Source: Planctomycetota bacterium (lineage in GTDB: Bacteria; Planctomycetota; Phycisphaerae; WQYP01). From it: 45,817 nucleotides of DNA. The notes beneath the pieces were generated by a model. The model did not search any database. It saw only the letters and a list, made by a program, of their open reading frames with translations, and was not told the origin of the DNA. A program made the position numbers and the translations under genes. The first letter of the stretch is position 1, and each line of letters begins with the position of its first letter. The stretch lies in contig JAJZDN010000028.1 in NCBI GenBank assembly GCA_021805985.1, positions 1 to 45,817 on the forward strand, in the 5' to 3' direction. Below, in pieces: positions 25,960 through 34,185 of this stretch.

Positions 25960-26487
25960 TCAAGCTGGCTGCTTTTCGCGCCGCTTTTTCCTGGCGTTTT
26001 TGATCCGCAGGTAAATTAGATAGACCAGAATCAATATATTGGAGATCAGCAGGCCGATGCGAAGCAGGTCCGGTTTGGCGCAAATTCCGATAATTTCCAA
26101 AGGCATCAGCAGGCATACTTCCACAATTACCAGATATTCGCCCCAGACTTTTTCCCGATACAGGCCGATGCCTTCCACCAGAAACAACAGGGCATAAATA
26201 AATGTTCCAGCGGCCAGCATTTCCAACTGTTTGGCGTGGACCAATCTGGTATGATCAATCACCCAGTCCACGTATTTGTTGTGAGGGTCCAATCGGAATT
26301 TGTCCACCCAGCGTGTGGCGATGACGGTCAAATTCGCATGACGGAAAGTAAGGGCCAGGCTGCCCGCGGTTATCATCGCTGCTGCTTTGAAAAATTTGAA
26401 CAACGCAATGGTCAATAAAATTCGATTGTGGCGGCGGGGCTTTGCTTTCGCGGGGACAGGTGATTGGTCTGATGGGTTTTGACTCAT
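25960..26487 (-). CDS. DUF2127-type membrane protein
   Basis: A 175-residue membrane protein with four hydrophobic segments: LLTIALFKFFKAAAMITAGSL, LEMLAAGTFIYALLFLVEG, EYLVIVEVCLLMPLEIIGI and LLISNILILVYLIYL, in the order and spacing of the DUF2127 family. The N-terminus is Pro/Lys-rich and the C-terminus basic. AAGGA (26500-26496) lies eight bases before the ATG. The ATG overlaps the stop of the SGNH hydrolase gene by four bases (ATGA), so the two are translationally coupled. Function unknown. Confidence 0.75.
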   Translation of the reverse strand: MSQNPSDQSPVPAKAKPRRHNRILLTIALFKFFKAAAMITAGSLALTFRHANLTVIATRWVDKFRLDPHNKYVDWVIDHTRLVHAKQLEMLAAGTFIYALLFLVEGIGLYREKVWGEYLVIVEVCLLMPLEIIGICAKPDLLRIGLLISNILILVYLIYLRIKNARKKRREKQPA

Positions 26488-27149
26488 GACATGATTCCTT
26501 CAGAACCCGCAATCGCTGCGGCAAGTTTCTGCGATATTAATTCTACGCCCGCCGCGTTCGGATGCACACCGTCTGCCGAGATCCAGTGCTGGCGCGGTAC
26601 GCCGAGAGTTTCCTGCCGCTGGACTTCATTTCGCATATTAACGCATTCTACCCCCGCCTGGGCCACCCATTGTTCAAAGGCGTCCTGATATATTTCCCGC
26701 CACTTATGGCGCAGGGCAAAAACTTCCGGTAACGCATGGAAAAACAGTCGATTGGCGCGTTCTTCGGGAACCGTCGGCGAACTGCTGATGGTCAAATAGG
26801 TAATCAGCCGCGCCTGGGGTGCCTGTTCGCGGCACACCGTTAGAATTTGATCCCAGATATGTTTAAAATTAGCAATCCCATCTTGTTGATCATTGGCATT
26901 ATTAAACGCACAGGCTTCGATGACCAGAATATCAGGCTGGCTTTGTGTCAGGGGCAGCATCCGCTGCCTTCCATGCCAGAATTCATAGAGAAGACGGTAC
27001 AAAACCAATTCCGCGCGCGTGCCGCCGATGGCCCAATTGAAAATCTCGTAAACCTGCCCCGGATGCAGGGCCTGTAACGCATCAGTCAACATGCGGGGAG
27101 GCTGATGCAGGTATTCGGTCATTGAATCGCCGTACAGTAGTATTCGCAT
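26484..27149 (-). CDS. SGNH/GDSL-type hydrolase
   Basis: A 221-residue esterase/lipase-like protein with the SGNH blocks: LLYGDSMTEY with nucleophile S9, NWAIGGTRAE carrying the oxyanion glycine, AFNNAND carrying the asparagine, and ADGVHPNAAG with D193 and H196. No signal peptide is seen, so it is cytoplasmic. Substrates of the family include acyl- and acetyl-esters, among them acetylated sugars. It is first in a two-gene unit with the DUF2127 protein. Confidence 0.88.
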   Translation of the reverse strand: MRILLYGDSMTEYLHQPPRMLTDALQALHPGQVYEIFNWAIGGTRAELVLYRLLYEFWHGRQRMLPLTQSQPDILVIEACAFNNANDQQDGIANFKHIWDQILTVCREQAPQARLITYLTISSSPTVPEERANRLFFHALPEVFALRHKWREIYQDAFEQWVAQAGVECVNMRNEVQRQETLGVPRQHWISADGVHPNAAGVELISQKLAAAIAGSEGIMS

Positions 27150-27425
27150 AGGCAGCTTAGGCTCCGGAGATCATCCACCACGCCGAAGCTTTCCGGCGAT
27201 GACTCTATATTAGCCGTGAAATGCCGTTGACGAAACTGCTGCCATAATCAAAAACGCCAAGCCGCTGTGGTTGGGGTTAAGCATGTATGGCGATACAGTT
27301 GCCGTGCCTGAGAGCCTTAGCCGTTCGCTATTTTGTGTGGGATTATTATTGTTGTTATGTGACAACAAAACGGCGCTGCGGCAATAATAAGACAAATAGA
27401 GATGGATCCTAAAGTAGTGCGAGAT

Positions 27426-27684
27426 TGCGCACATATAATGAAGATGTGTGAGCATAATCGGTTCGGGATTGGTGGGAGCGGAAAAATTTTGTACATCGCC
27501 TGTTAACTAGGTATATGACTCATAAAACTGGAGAATTTTTTCATTATAATACAAATTTAAGGAAGGTCGGCGTCCTAAGAACGAATATTGTAGAAATTGC
27601 CATGCCAATATGTGCGCACAAAATTGTGTTGTTGGATTAAATATAAAAAATAAAAATAGTATATTTTGTGCTTGACATGTGCGC
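27426..27684. promoter_or_regulatory. repeated GCGCACA / TGTGCGC motif, candidate operators
   Basis: TGCGCACA (27426-27433), the perfect palindrome TGTGCGCACA (27611-27620), and TGTGCGC (27678-27684) inside the promoter spacer. The spacing and the overlap with the -35/-10 spacer suggest sites for a dimeric regulator. Chance recurrence cannot be excluded. Confidence 0.4.
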
Positions 27685-27700
27685 CGCTATGTTGTACACT
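27672..27700 (+). promoter_or_regulatory. sigma70-type promoter of the second PEP-CTERM gene
   Basis: Perfect -35 TTGACA (27672-27677), a 17-bp spacer and -10 TACACT (27695-27700), giving a predicted start near 27707 and a leader of about 215 nt. Confidence 0.7.
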
Positions 27701-27921
27701 ATTACCAGAATAAAAAATTCGGCTTTTGGGCGGTTATCAGTTCGCCATTCATTTTGAAAAAGCCGGGGCAGGTTTGTCCACAAAGGTATGCCATGGCATA
27801 GCGTTGCGGAAGAGCTTATTGAGAGTTTTTGAAACGTTTACAGTGTCCGCTTCAATTGCGATTCGGTGTGTTGCCGGAGGCGATTTAATGGAGCAAGCCT
27901 TTTTTTTAAGGAGTTAGAACT

Positions 27922-28779
27922 ATGATTCTCAAAGCAAACGGTTCACTACTAGCGGCGGCATTATTCGGTGGAGTAATTGCGGTTGCAGGTGCGGCGCACG
28001 CTACGAGCATTGGTGTGCAGTTTCTGGATTCACCAAACGGTGAGGGGAACAATCCAATCAACGGTTCTGTAGTCGGTGCCGCCGGTTATACGCAGAGCGT
28101 TTGGAACGGAATCACCGTTGCGGATCATAACGCCAGCTCGGTCAGTCAGGCGACGTACCCTTGGACGGCAACGGGATTGGCTGTCAAGGACACCTCTGGC
28201 GGCATCAGCCCCATTACGTTCTCCTTTTCATCGGTGGGGACTCAGGCCACTACCACTTACTATGAATACCCGCAAACTCCGCCCGTGACTGCCCAGGAAA
28301 AGCTGCTCTCAGGATCCATTATTTCCTTTGGTAGCGGTGGGACCGTCGAGTTCGGGAGCGTGCCAACGGGCAGCTATACGTTGGTCGCGTATTTGGCCAG
28401 CCAGTTCGGGAACGGGCCGAACGGTACCAGCGGTGAAGTCGCCGGATTTTCTGTGAACGGTGGCACTGCGGTGCAGGCCGGTGAACAGGACGGCAAAGAT
28501 TTTACGCTGGGGGGAGATGTTTTCTCTACCAGTTCCACCCCTTCAAGCAGCACCACGGTCAACTATCTGGTTTTTCAGAATGTGACACCGGATAGTAACG
28601 GAAATATCACACTGAATTTCAAAAATATAAGCGGCACTGCCGCATCGTTAGACGCTGTGCAGCTTATAGAGCCTCCGCCAGCTTCAACGCCGGAACCCGC
28701 TACATTGGGGTTGTTTCTAGCCGGCGGATTGGCGTTGGTGGTCGCGAAGCGTCGGGGGATCGCATCTGGGAATCCTTGA
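27922..28779 (+). CDS. PEP-CTERM sorting-domain protein, hypothetical
   Basis: A 285-residue exported protein. AAGGAG (27908-27913) eight bases before the ATG gives a strong start. The signal peptide spans about 1-28 (GVIAVAGAAHA). The mature domain is Ser/Gly/Thr-rich and beta-rich, with no catalytic motif; segments such as FVNGGTAV-like SVNGGTAVQAGEQDGKDF and LDAVQLIE resemble jelly-roll domains of planctomycetal surface proteins. The C-terminus is a full PEP-CTERM signal: TPEPATLGLF, hydrophobic helix, then AKRRG. It has its own promoter and terminator, so it is a single-gene unit. Confidence 0.87.
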   Translation: MILKANGSLLAAALFGGVIAVAGAAHATSIGVQFLDSPNGEGNNPINGSVVGAAGYTQSVWNGITVADHNASSVSQATYPWTATGLAVKDTSGGISPITFSFSSVGTQATTTYYEYPQTPPVTAQEKLLSGSIISFGSGGTVEFGSVPTGSYTLVAYLASQFGNGPNGTSGEVAGFSVNGGTAVQAGEQDGKDFTLGGDVFSTSSTPSSSTTVNYLVFQNVTPDSNGNITLNFKNISGTAASLDAVQLIEPPPASTPEPATLGLFLAGGLALVVAKRRGIASGNP

Positions 28780-28802
28780 GCCTACTATGATGATAATCCT
28801 TG

Positions 28803-28832
28803 TGCCGGCGCGGCGGGGACGCCGCGCCGGCA
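28803..28832. terminator. GC-rich terminator hairpin after the PEP-CTERM gene
   Basis: A perfect 13-bp GC-rich stem (28803-28815 with 28820-28832) with a GGGA loop. Only a short T run follows, so it may work as a strong pause or a bidirectional barrier. Confidence 0.65.
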
Positions 28833-28950
28833 TTTCGGTGGGCCAGGATTTTCCACTCAATGTGTAAAACCTGTTTAGCTCCGGACGACGCCGTTCATCC
28901 CGCGCTGATTTTCTAAACGTCTTTGTTCACCACGGGCGGAATGTGTGCAA

Positions 28951-29106
28951 ATGGCCGCGTCTGATGTTCTCTCCCTCCTACGACTTCGGGCTATGGCAGC
29001 CCTCCTGGCCGCCGCGGGGAGTCTTAGCGTTTATACCAGTCGCGCGGCCGCAGCGGATTACTACATTCATACGAAACGCGCAATCTTGATACACCGGCTT
29101 AAGTGA
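28951..29106 (+). pseudogene. truncated secreted-protein start (or small exported peptide)
   Basis: A 51-codon frame begins MAASDVLSLLRLRAMAALLA, continues as a hydrophobic signal-like segment ending SRAAAADYY, and stops at 29104-29106. Signal peptide followed by ADYY resembles the beginning of secreted parallel beta-helix enzymes, whose mature parts often open with ADYYV. The rest of such a protein is missing, so it is probably the stub of a deleted gene. There is no strong Shine-Dalgarno. It ends 12 bp before the LacI-type gene. A functional leader peptide is the alternative. Confidence 0.35.
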
Positions 29107-29118
29107 GCGAAAGGAATC

Positions 29119-30360
29119 ATGGAAAATACACCTTCCAGGCATGACGCGGCGGACAGTCCGTCCGGCTTGAGCTTCACGGATTCTTCGTTGCGCTTGCCTG
29201 ATACTTTGAAACTTCCTTCGGCGGATAAAGTTGTCACCATTCACTTCCGCACCGAAGAGCCACCAGTAGAGCCAACAGAAAAGCCACTATTGCAAAAACC
29301 GCGAACTTCTCGTATGTTTTCACCCATGTCCAAGGCACCGAACCAGACTCTTATTGCCCGGCAGCTTAATTTAGCTCCCGGTACCGTGTCGCGCGCCTTA
29401 CGTCAGCAGCCCGGAATTAAATCCGAAACACGCGAGCGGGTTTTAAAACTTGCGCAAAAACTTGGTTACACCGTCCGCACGCGCGGCAAAGCGGCGGTAG
29501 AAGCGGACGCCTGTTACCTGGGGGTTCTGGTGCAATCTCCGGAAAGCAGCTGGACCCACACGCGGTATCTGGTGGGATTAAGTGAAGCGGCTGCCGCTAT
29601 GAACGTTACGCTTATTGTACATCATGTATCCTTTCAAGATTGTCTTAATATTGTCCATGCGGACCGCCAGCCGCCGGCCATGCGTGACGGTCGGGTTAAA
29701 GGGCTGTGCCTGGTTCATCGCTGGCCAGAAGATGTAGCGCGGCAATTGTCGGAAAAATTTGCCTGCGTTTCCGTGGTACATTTCTACCCCGGTGCCAAAG
29801 TGGACCTTGTGGATATGGACCATCGCGGCGGTATGAATGTGCTGGCGCAGCACCTCTACGGCCTGGGCCACAGAAAAATCGGCTATTTTGGCTACTGCGG
29901 TGACATGTCATGGTCGCGTGCCCGTTATGCGGGTTACGTGGAGGCTATGACTAAACTGCGATTGGAATTAAATCCGGCGTGGGCCATTGAATTTGGTCCG
30001 GAGGTTTTTGAACAGCGCCTGGTGCCGCCGACAGCCCCGGAGGAGGCACTGCGTTTAATTAAATCAGGTGTGCGCGCCTGGATGGCCACCAATGAATGGG
30101 CCGGGCAGATGTTGGCACAAATTGTCCTCGATGCCGGCCTGCGTGTACCGGAAGATGTATCTATTACTGGTTTTGACAATACCGATACGGTCCCTCGACC
30201 GGTGGTGCAATTGACATCCGTAGGGGTATCACTTTCCGTGATCGGTACGGCCGCCATTCAGAGACTTAACCACCGTCTGGCGAACCCCGATGAGCCGCGG
30301 CAGAATATCCTGTTCGATGTTGAATTTGTTCTCGGCAACTCCACCGGACCTCTTATATAA
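29119..30360 (+). CDS. LacI-family transcriptional regulator with N-terminal extension
   Basis: A 413-residue regulator. The helix-turn-helix lies at about 76-118 (NQTLIARQLNLAPGTVSRAL, then a KSETRERVLKLAQKLGYTV hinge start), followed by a periplasmic-binding-protein-like sensor domain (about 130-410) with VKGLCLVHRW, GLGHRKIGYFG and VSITGFDNTD. Family members usually have the HTH at the very N-terminus; here about 70 polar residues precede it. An AAAGG close to the ATG at 29119 supports the long form, while in-frame ATGs at 29314 and 29326 would give a standard-length protein but lack a Shine-Dalgarno. It probably senses a sugar; target genes are unknown, with the glycosidases and the PEP-CTERM gene as candidates. 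Confidence 0.88.
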   Translation: MENTPSRHDAADSPSGLSFTDSSLRLPDTLKLPSADKVVTIHFRTEEPPVEPTEKPLLQKPRTSRMFSPMSKAPNQTLIARQLNLAPGTVSRALRQQPGIKSETRERVLKLAQKLGYTVRTRGKAAVEADACYLGVLVQSPESSWTHTRYLVGLSEAAAAMNVTLIVHHVSFQDCLNIVHADRQPPAMRDGRVKGLCLVHRWPEDVARQLSEKFACVSVVHFYPGAKVDLVDMDHRGGMNVLAQHLYGLGHRKIGYFGYCGDMSWSRARYAGYVEAMTKLRLELNPAWAIEFGPEVFEQRLVPPTAPEEALRLIKSGVRAWMATNEWAGQMLAQIVLDAGLRVPEDVSITGFDNTDTVPRPVVQLTSVGVSLSVIGTAAIQRLNHRLANPDEPRQNILFDVEFVLGNSTGPLI

Positions 30361-30510
30361 GCACCGCCAGAACACATAACTTTTTGTGTGTTGGCAGGCC
30401 ATTCGATGAGGCCCGCCCAAGGGCGGAAGATAATGGGGAATCCTGCAATCGCTTTCCGGAATACGCTTTTTTAGTCCGAGTTTTTTATCACCCGGGGCTG
30501 GTGCGGAGGA

Positions 30511-31374
30511 TCAATGCCTGGGCCGCAAAACCCAGGCACAAAACATCCGCCGCAGGATCGCGTAAAGTCTGGCCTTGGCGATACCTGATGCGATGTCCTG
30601 TGGCTGAACGGGGGAGTGTGGCAGCCGGCGTAACGACCGATACATCATGGCCATCTGTTGCCCTTGACTTCGGGCCATCTTCATCGTGGCGGAGTTGCGG
30701 TGAAGGCGAAACGCGCCCAGTGAATCAGAGAGAACATAAAGATCGCCGATTTGCAACAGCGCGGTGTAAAAAGCCAGGTCTTGCACATAACAGTGCGGGT
30801 AGCTAAATCCGCCGCAGCGCTCAAAATCCGTCCGCCTGAACAGGCAAGTCAATGGTTCGCCGATGGGGTTTACGCCTGACCGCACGATGGTTCTTAGGGC
30901 CTTGTTGGCGTTAATTTGTCCTTGTCCACGTTTCCATCCGCGGTTTTTGATTACAACGTGTCCATCCGGATCGATGATATCGCGCCGTGCGCATACCAAT
31001 GCTATGGCCCCCGCATCAGGCCCTTGAAATACCGCTGCCTGGCGTTGCAAACAATCAGGGTAGAGCAGGTCGTCGTCACACAATAATTTTACCAAAGGAG
31101 CGCGGCTCGCGCGGACTGCCGCATTCCAGTTACTGACGAACCCCTGATTGCTTGAATTCTGCTGCACCCGAATGCGCGGGTCATGAAAAGAACGAACAAT
31201 ATCGATGGTTCCGTCGGTCGAGCAGTCATCTACCACAATTAATTCAAAATCCGTGAATGTCTGAGCGAGAACCGACGAGATCGCTGCCCCGATAAAATCG
31301 CGACCATTAAAGGCAGGAATGCACACGGAAATCAACGGATCCAGGTGACCCGTATGGGAAATATCATGGGTCAT
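30511..31374 (-). CDS. GT2 family glycosyltransferase
   Basis: A 287-residue cytoplasmic glycosyltransferase. The GT-A fold is shown by ISVCIPAFNGRDFIGAAI, ELIVVDDCSTDGT and the DDDLLYPDC acidic motif (metal/nucleotide-sugar binding). The start at 31374 is preferred because GGAG lies four bases upstream and the protein then begins just before the fold; a longer frame to 31476 overlaps the upstream gene by more than 100 bases. It overlaps the upstream GT2 gene by 11 bases, so the pair forms one unit. Donor and acceptor are unknown; likely a surface-polysaccharide or glycolipid enzyme. Confidence 0.88.
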   Translation of the reverse strand: MTHDISHTGHLDPLISVCIPAFNGRDFIGAAISSVLAQTFTDFELIVVDDCSTDGTIDIVRSFHDPRIRVQQNSSNQGFVSNWNAAVRASRAPLVKLLCDDDLLYPDCLQRQAAVFQGPDAGAIALVCARRDIIDPDGHVVIKNRGWKRGQGQINANKALRTIVRSGVNPIGEPLTCLFRRTDFERCGGFSYPHCYVQDLAFYTALLQIGDLYVLSDSLGAFRLHRNSATMKMARSQGQQMAMMYRSLRRLPHSPVQPQDIASGIAKARLYAILRRMFCAWVLRPRH

Positions 31375-32335
31375 AAGGCTCCGGGGCAAAGCCCAGCTTT
31401 TCCGAGAGAACATAAAGCGGACGTCCCTTGGTCTGGTTGAATATCCGCCCGATGTATTCTCCCAGCATACCGACACATAAAAGCTGTATCCCGCCGATGA
31501 AAAGAATGGCCACCATCAGCGACGTCCAGCCCCAGGGGGCCGCGGTTTGGGGCGAAAACACATGTGCCGCAATGACCCACAACATAAGTCCCAGCGCTAC
31601 AAATGTTGTCATGATCCCAAGAATTGAAGCGACGCGGAGGGGGCGATTGGAAAATCCGGTAATGCCATCGAGCGCCAGTCGTATCAGCCGTCGTATGGAA
31701 TATTTGCTGCGCCCGGCAAAACGACCGGGACGATCGTATTCAATGGAGGACTGGCGAAAACCCACCCATGCGATCAAGCCGCGAAGGTAGCGGTTTTCTT
31801 CGCGCAATTCCTTGAGCGCGGAGATGACCTGCGCATCAAGTAAGCGGAAATCTCCGGCGTTGGGTGGGATATAGGTATCCGTAAGAAGCTGGGAAATCTG
31901 ATAAAAAAGGCGGATGCAGAAGGTGCGCAGGAAAAACTCTCCTTCACGTCGCCGACGTGTGGCATACACAACCTGATTTCCTTGCCGCCAGCATGCCAGC
32001 ATCTCGGGAATTATTTCCGGTGGATCCTGCAGATCGGCGTCCAGCACGATTGCCGCACGACCCATGCAATAGTCCAGGCCGGCGGTAATGGCTTTCTGAT
32101 GTCCAAAATTTCGTGACAGAAATAGCACTTTAACATGCGAGTCGGCCTTCGCGATTTCGCGTAATAGTTCCGGTGTGCGGTCGGTTGAGCCGTCATTAAT
32201 AAAGATCAGTTCGTAGCTGGAAATCGTTGCCGGCCCATTAAGTACCGCGGTAACCCGGCGGTATAATTCCGGCAGCGATTCCTGCTCGCAATACACGGGA
32301 ATAACGATGGACAGTTCGCAATTTCCGCTGGGCAT
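31364..32335 (-). CDS. GtrB/DPM1-like polyprenyl-phosphate glycosyltransferase
   Basis: A 323-residue GT2 enzyme with an N-terminal GT-A domain (SIVIPVYCEQESLPELY, ELIFINDGSTDRT, VLDADLQDPPE) and two C-terminal membrane helices (about 235-257 and 270-292), followed by the MLGEYIGRIFNQTKGRPLY tail. This is the architecture of GtrB-like enzymes that load glucose or mannose onto undecaprenyl phosphate, which GT-C enzymes then use. The start at 32335 has GAGAGG nine bases upstream. The neighbouring multi-spanning proteins are natural users of its product, but that link is inferred. Confidence 0.9.
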   Translation of the reverse strand: MPSGNCELSIVIPVYCEQESLPELYRRVTAVLNGPATISSYELIFINDGSTDRTPELLREIAKADSHVKVLFLSRNFGHQKAITAGLDYCMGRAAIVLDADLQDPPEIIPEMLACWRQGNQVVYATRRRREGEFFLRTFCIRLFYQISQLLTDTYIPPNAGDFRLLDAQVISALKELREENRYLRGLIAWVGFRQSSIEYDRPGRFAGRSKYSIRRLIRLALDGITGFSNRPLRVASILGIMTTFVALGLMLWVIAAHVFSPQTAAPWGWTSLMVAILFIGGIQLLCVGMLGEYIGRIFNQTKGRPLYVLSEKLGFAPEPYDP

Positions 32336-32568
32336 CAGACATAACCTCTCTTGCTGGGCGAATCGTCGCTGGTGGTATCTTACCCGGACCCCGCGCGTAG
32401 TACATGCCCTCGTGGCCACCCTTGTGGTCATCATGCATTACGTCGTTGTGGGTCGTTGGGTATGGCGATAGCGGGGCGACGCGGATAGTATATCGCCGTA
32501 GCGTATTGAGCATCAGGTCCTAATACTCGGATACGCACCGGGCGGATGCAGGACGCGTTGAGACGGCG

Positions 32569-34185
32569 ATGAATCGGAATAGATTGACCAGTACGAACGA
32601 ACTAGCCGCTTGCCAGCACTTTATCCAGCGGGCTCGCCAGAGACTGCATAATTTATCCAACCGCCGGGGACCGGCACCCTGCAGCGCCGGGCTACTAATG
32701 CTGGCGATTGTTACATTGATTGGGGCGTTGCAGGTCGCATACGGTGACTATGATCCGGTCGCCGTTGGATGGCTGGCCGTGACCTGTTTGGTCACGGCCT
32801 GGATGTTACTCCAGATATTCGCCAAGCCGTGGTTTCTCCTTCTGTGCTTGATGGCCTTGGCTGCGGGGTTGCTAGGGCCTTTCAAATGGAACCAATCTTT
32901 TTACCAATCGCGGGTCGCATCGCCCCACGCGTGGTGGCTATGGGGACCCATCGCAATCATTCCTGTCTTCGGCATGGGACTGCTCCGCTGGGGAAACATA
33001 GGGCGGAAATGGCCGCAGCAAGTGGGCCTGTTAGCGATGATAGGCACCAACCTAATACTTTTGTCCATCACACACTTAGGCTTTTTAGATTGTATAACAA
33101 CGGCATGGCCTGGTAATGAATCATGGATCGCTCTGGGATTGAGTTGTATAGCGATGCTGGCGGTGGGGCTGGCGTTTTCGCGTCTGGCGATCCGACAGGT
33201 ATTGTTCCTGATTATCCTGATAGTGCAATTTTATCTGGGAATCTGGATGCTTCATTTGGCACCGCAGCCGCATATTGACACTTGGCTGTGGGGGCAAAAG
33301 GCTGCGGTTGCATTACTGCATGGTCATAATCCGTATACCATCACCATTCCGGATATATACCCTCCCAATGCCGGTAATTATCCACCCGATCTCATCCGGC
33401 ATGGCCGGGTGATGGCCGGTTATGTGTATCCGCCGCTATCTTTACTGACCAGCACTGCAGGCTATCTGTTCGGGGGTGATTTTCGATACGCGGAATTGGC
33501 CATGCTCTCCGTTTCCGCACTATTGCTGGCACTTATGACGGACATGTCGCGTGAGGGGCTGCTGGGAGCAGTCATGATTTTATTTCTGCCGCAGGCATTT
33601 TTTGTCATTACCCAGGGATGGATAGAGCCATGCGTATTATTAAATTTTATGATTTTGCTTGCTTTGGCATACCGCAAGCCAGGGTGGCTGGGGGTGGGAT
33701 TTGGGCTATTTCTGGTAAGCAAGCAGTATGTATTTTTGTCGGCACCCTTGGTGATCATGTTGTGGCCTCGGCCCGTTAGCAGGTCCTTCATGATTCGATT
33801 TTGCATTCAAGCATTCGTTATTGGCTGCATAATTAATCTCCCTTTTCTTCTGTGGAATCCACACGCCATGCTCAATTCCATTGTGCCGCGGCATATGTAC
33901 AGCTTCCTAGCCTTGAGTCTAGCCAGTGGGTGGGCGCACCAGACTGGCCACTGGCCGCCGGCATGGCTGTGGTGGGGTTCTGTGGGGCTGATTAATGTTT
34001 TGTGCCTCCTCCGATTGCCTCGGCGGCCATGGGCTTTCGCCTTTGGAACCGGCACTGTGTATCTGACTTTTTTCGCGGGTGCCAGTGAAGCATTTTATAA
34101 TTATTATTTTTTGATTATTTGTCTTTTCTGCGTGGCATTGACGCTGTTGCTCCATGAGCAGAATGCGACTGAACCCCCGATTTAA
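32569..34185 (+). CDS. multi-spanning membrane protein, GT87/GT-C-like
   Basis: A 538-residue protein with about eleven to thirteen membrane helices. The segment HIDTWLWGQKAAVALLHGHNPYTIT with later YVYPPLSLL matches the pattern of GT87-type polyprenol-mannosyltransferases, where an acidic residue after the first loop precedes GxNPY. The last helices are aromatic-rich. Start ATG 32569 has only a weak GAGAC before it. The 233-bp gap to the divergent GtrB-like gene must hold both promoters. Its 3' end overlaps the convergent next gene by 71 bp. Donor sugar unknown. Confidence 0.72.
   Translation: MNRNRLTSTNELAACQHFIQRARQRLHNLSNRRGPAPCSAGLLMLAIVTLIGALQVAYGDYDPVAVGWLAVTCLVTAWMLLQIFAKPWFLLLCLMALAAGLLGPFKWNQSFYQSRVASPHAWWLWGPIAIIPVFGMGLLRWGNIGRKWPQQVGLLAMIGTNLILLSITHLGFLDCITTAWPGNESWIALGLSCIAMLAVGLAFSRLAIRQVLFLIILIVQFYLGIWMLHLAPQPHIDTWLWGQKAAVALLHGHNPYTITIPDIYPPNAGNYPPDLIRHGRVMAGYVYPPLSLLTSTAGYLFGGDFRYAELAMLSVSALLLALMTDMSREGLLGAVMILFLPQAFFVITQGWIEPCVLLNFMILLALAYRKPGWLGVGFGLFLVSKQYVFLSAPLVIMLWPRPVSRSFMIRFCIQAFVIGCIINLPFLLWNPHAMLNSIVPRHMYSFLALSLASGWAHQTGHWPPAWLWWGSVGLINVLCLLRLPRRPWAFAFGTGTVYLTFFAGASEAFYNYYFLIICLFCVALTLLLHEQNATEPPI

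Larger units (their letters stand above)
27150..27921. other. 772-bp AT-rich intergenic region with promoter, palindromes and long leader
   Basis: AT-rich from about 27340 to 27720. It contains repeated GCGCACA-type motifs, a strong sigma70 promoter (27672-27700), a 220-nt leader to the PEP-CTERM gene, and the perfect palindrome TATGCCATGGCATA (27787-27800). Short frames on both strands lack ribosome binding sites. Confidence 0.6.

Noticed and set aside
27210-27455. 81-codon minus-strand frame in the PEP-CTERM upstream region
   Set aside because: No Shine-Dalgarno, poly-Asn from a simple repeat, and an AT-rich regulatory setting.
27889-27915. Terminator-like AGGC...GCCT followed by eight T before the PEP-CTERM start
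   Set aside because: The stem is only four base pairs with a 15-base loop, too weak for a terminator.
32336-32568. 91-codon minus-strand frame in the divergent glycosyltransferase gap
   Set aside because: No ribosome binding site and it runs into the GtrB-like gene in another frame; the gap more likely holds promoters.
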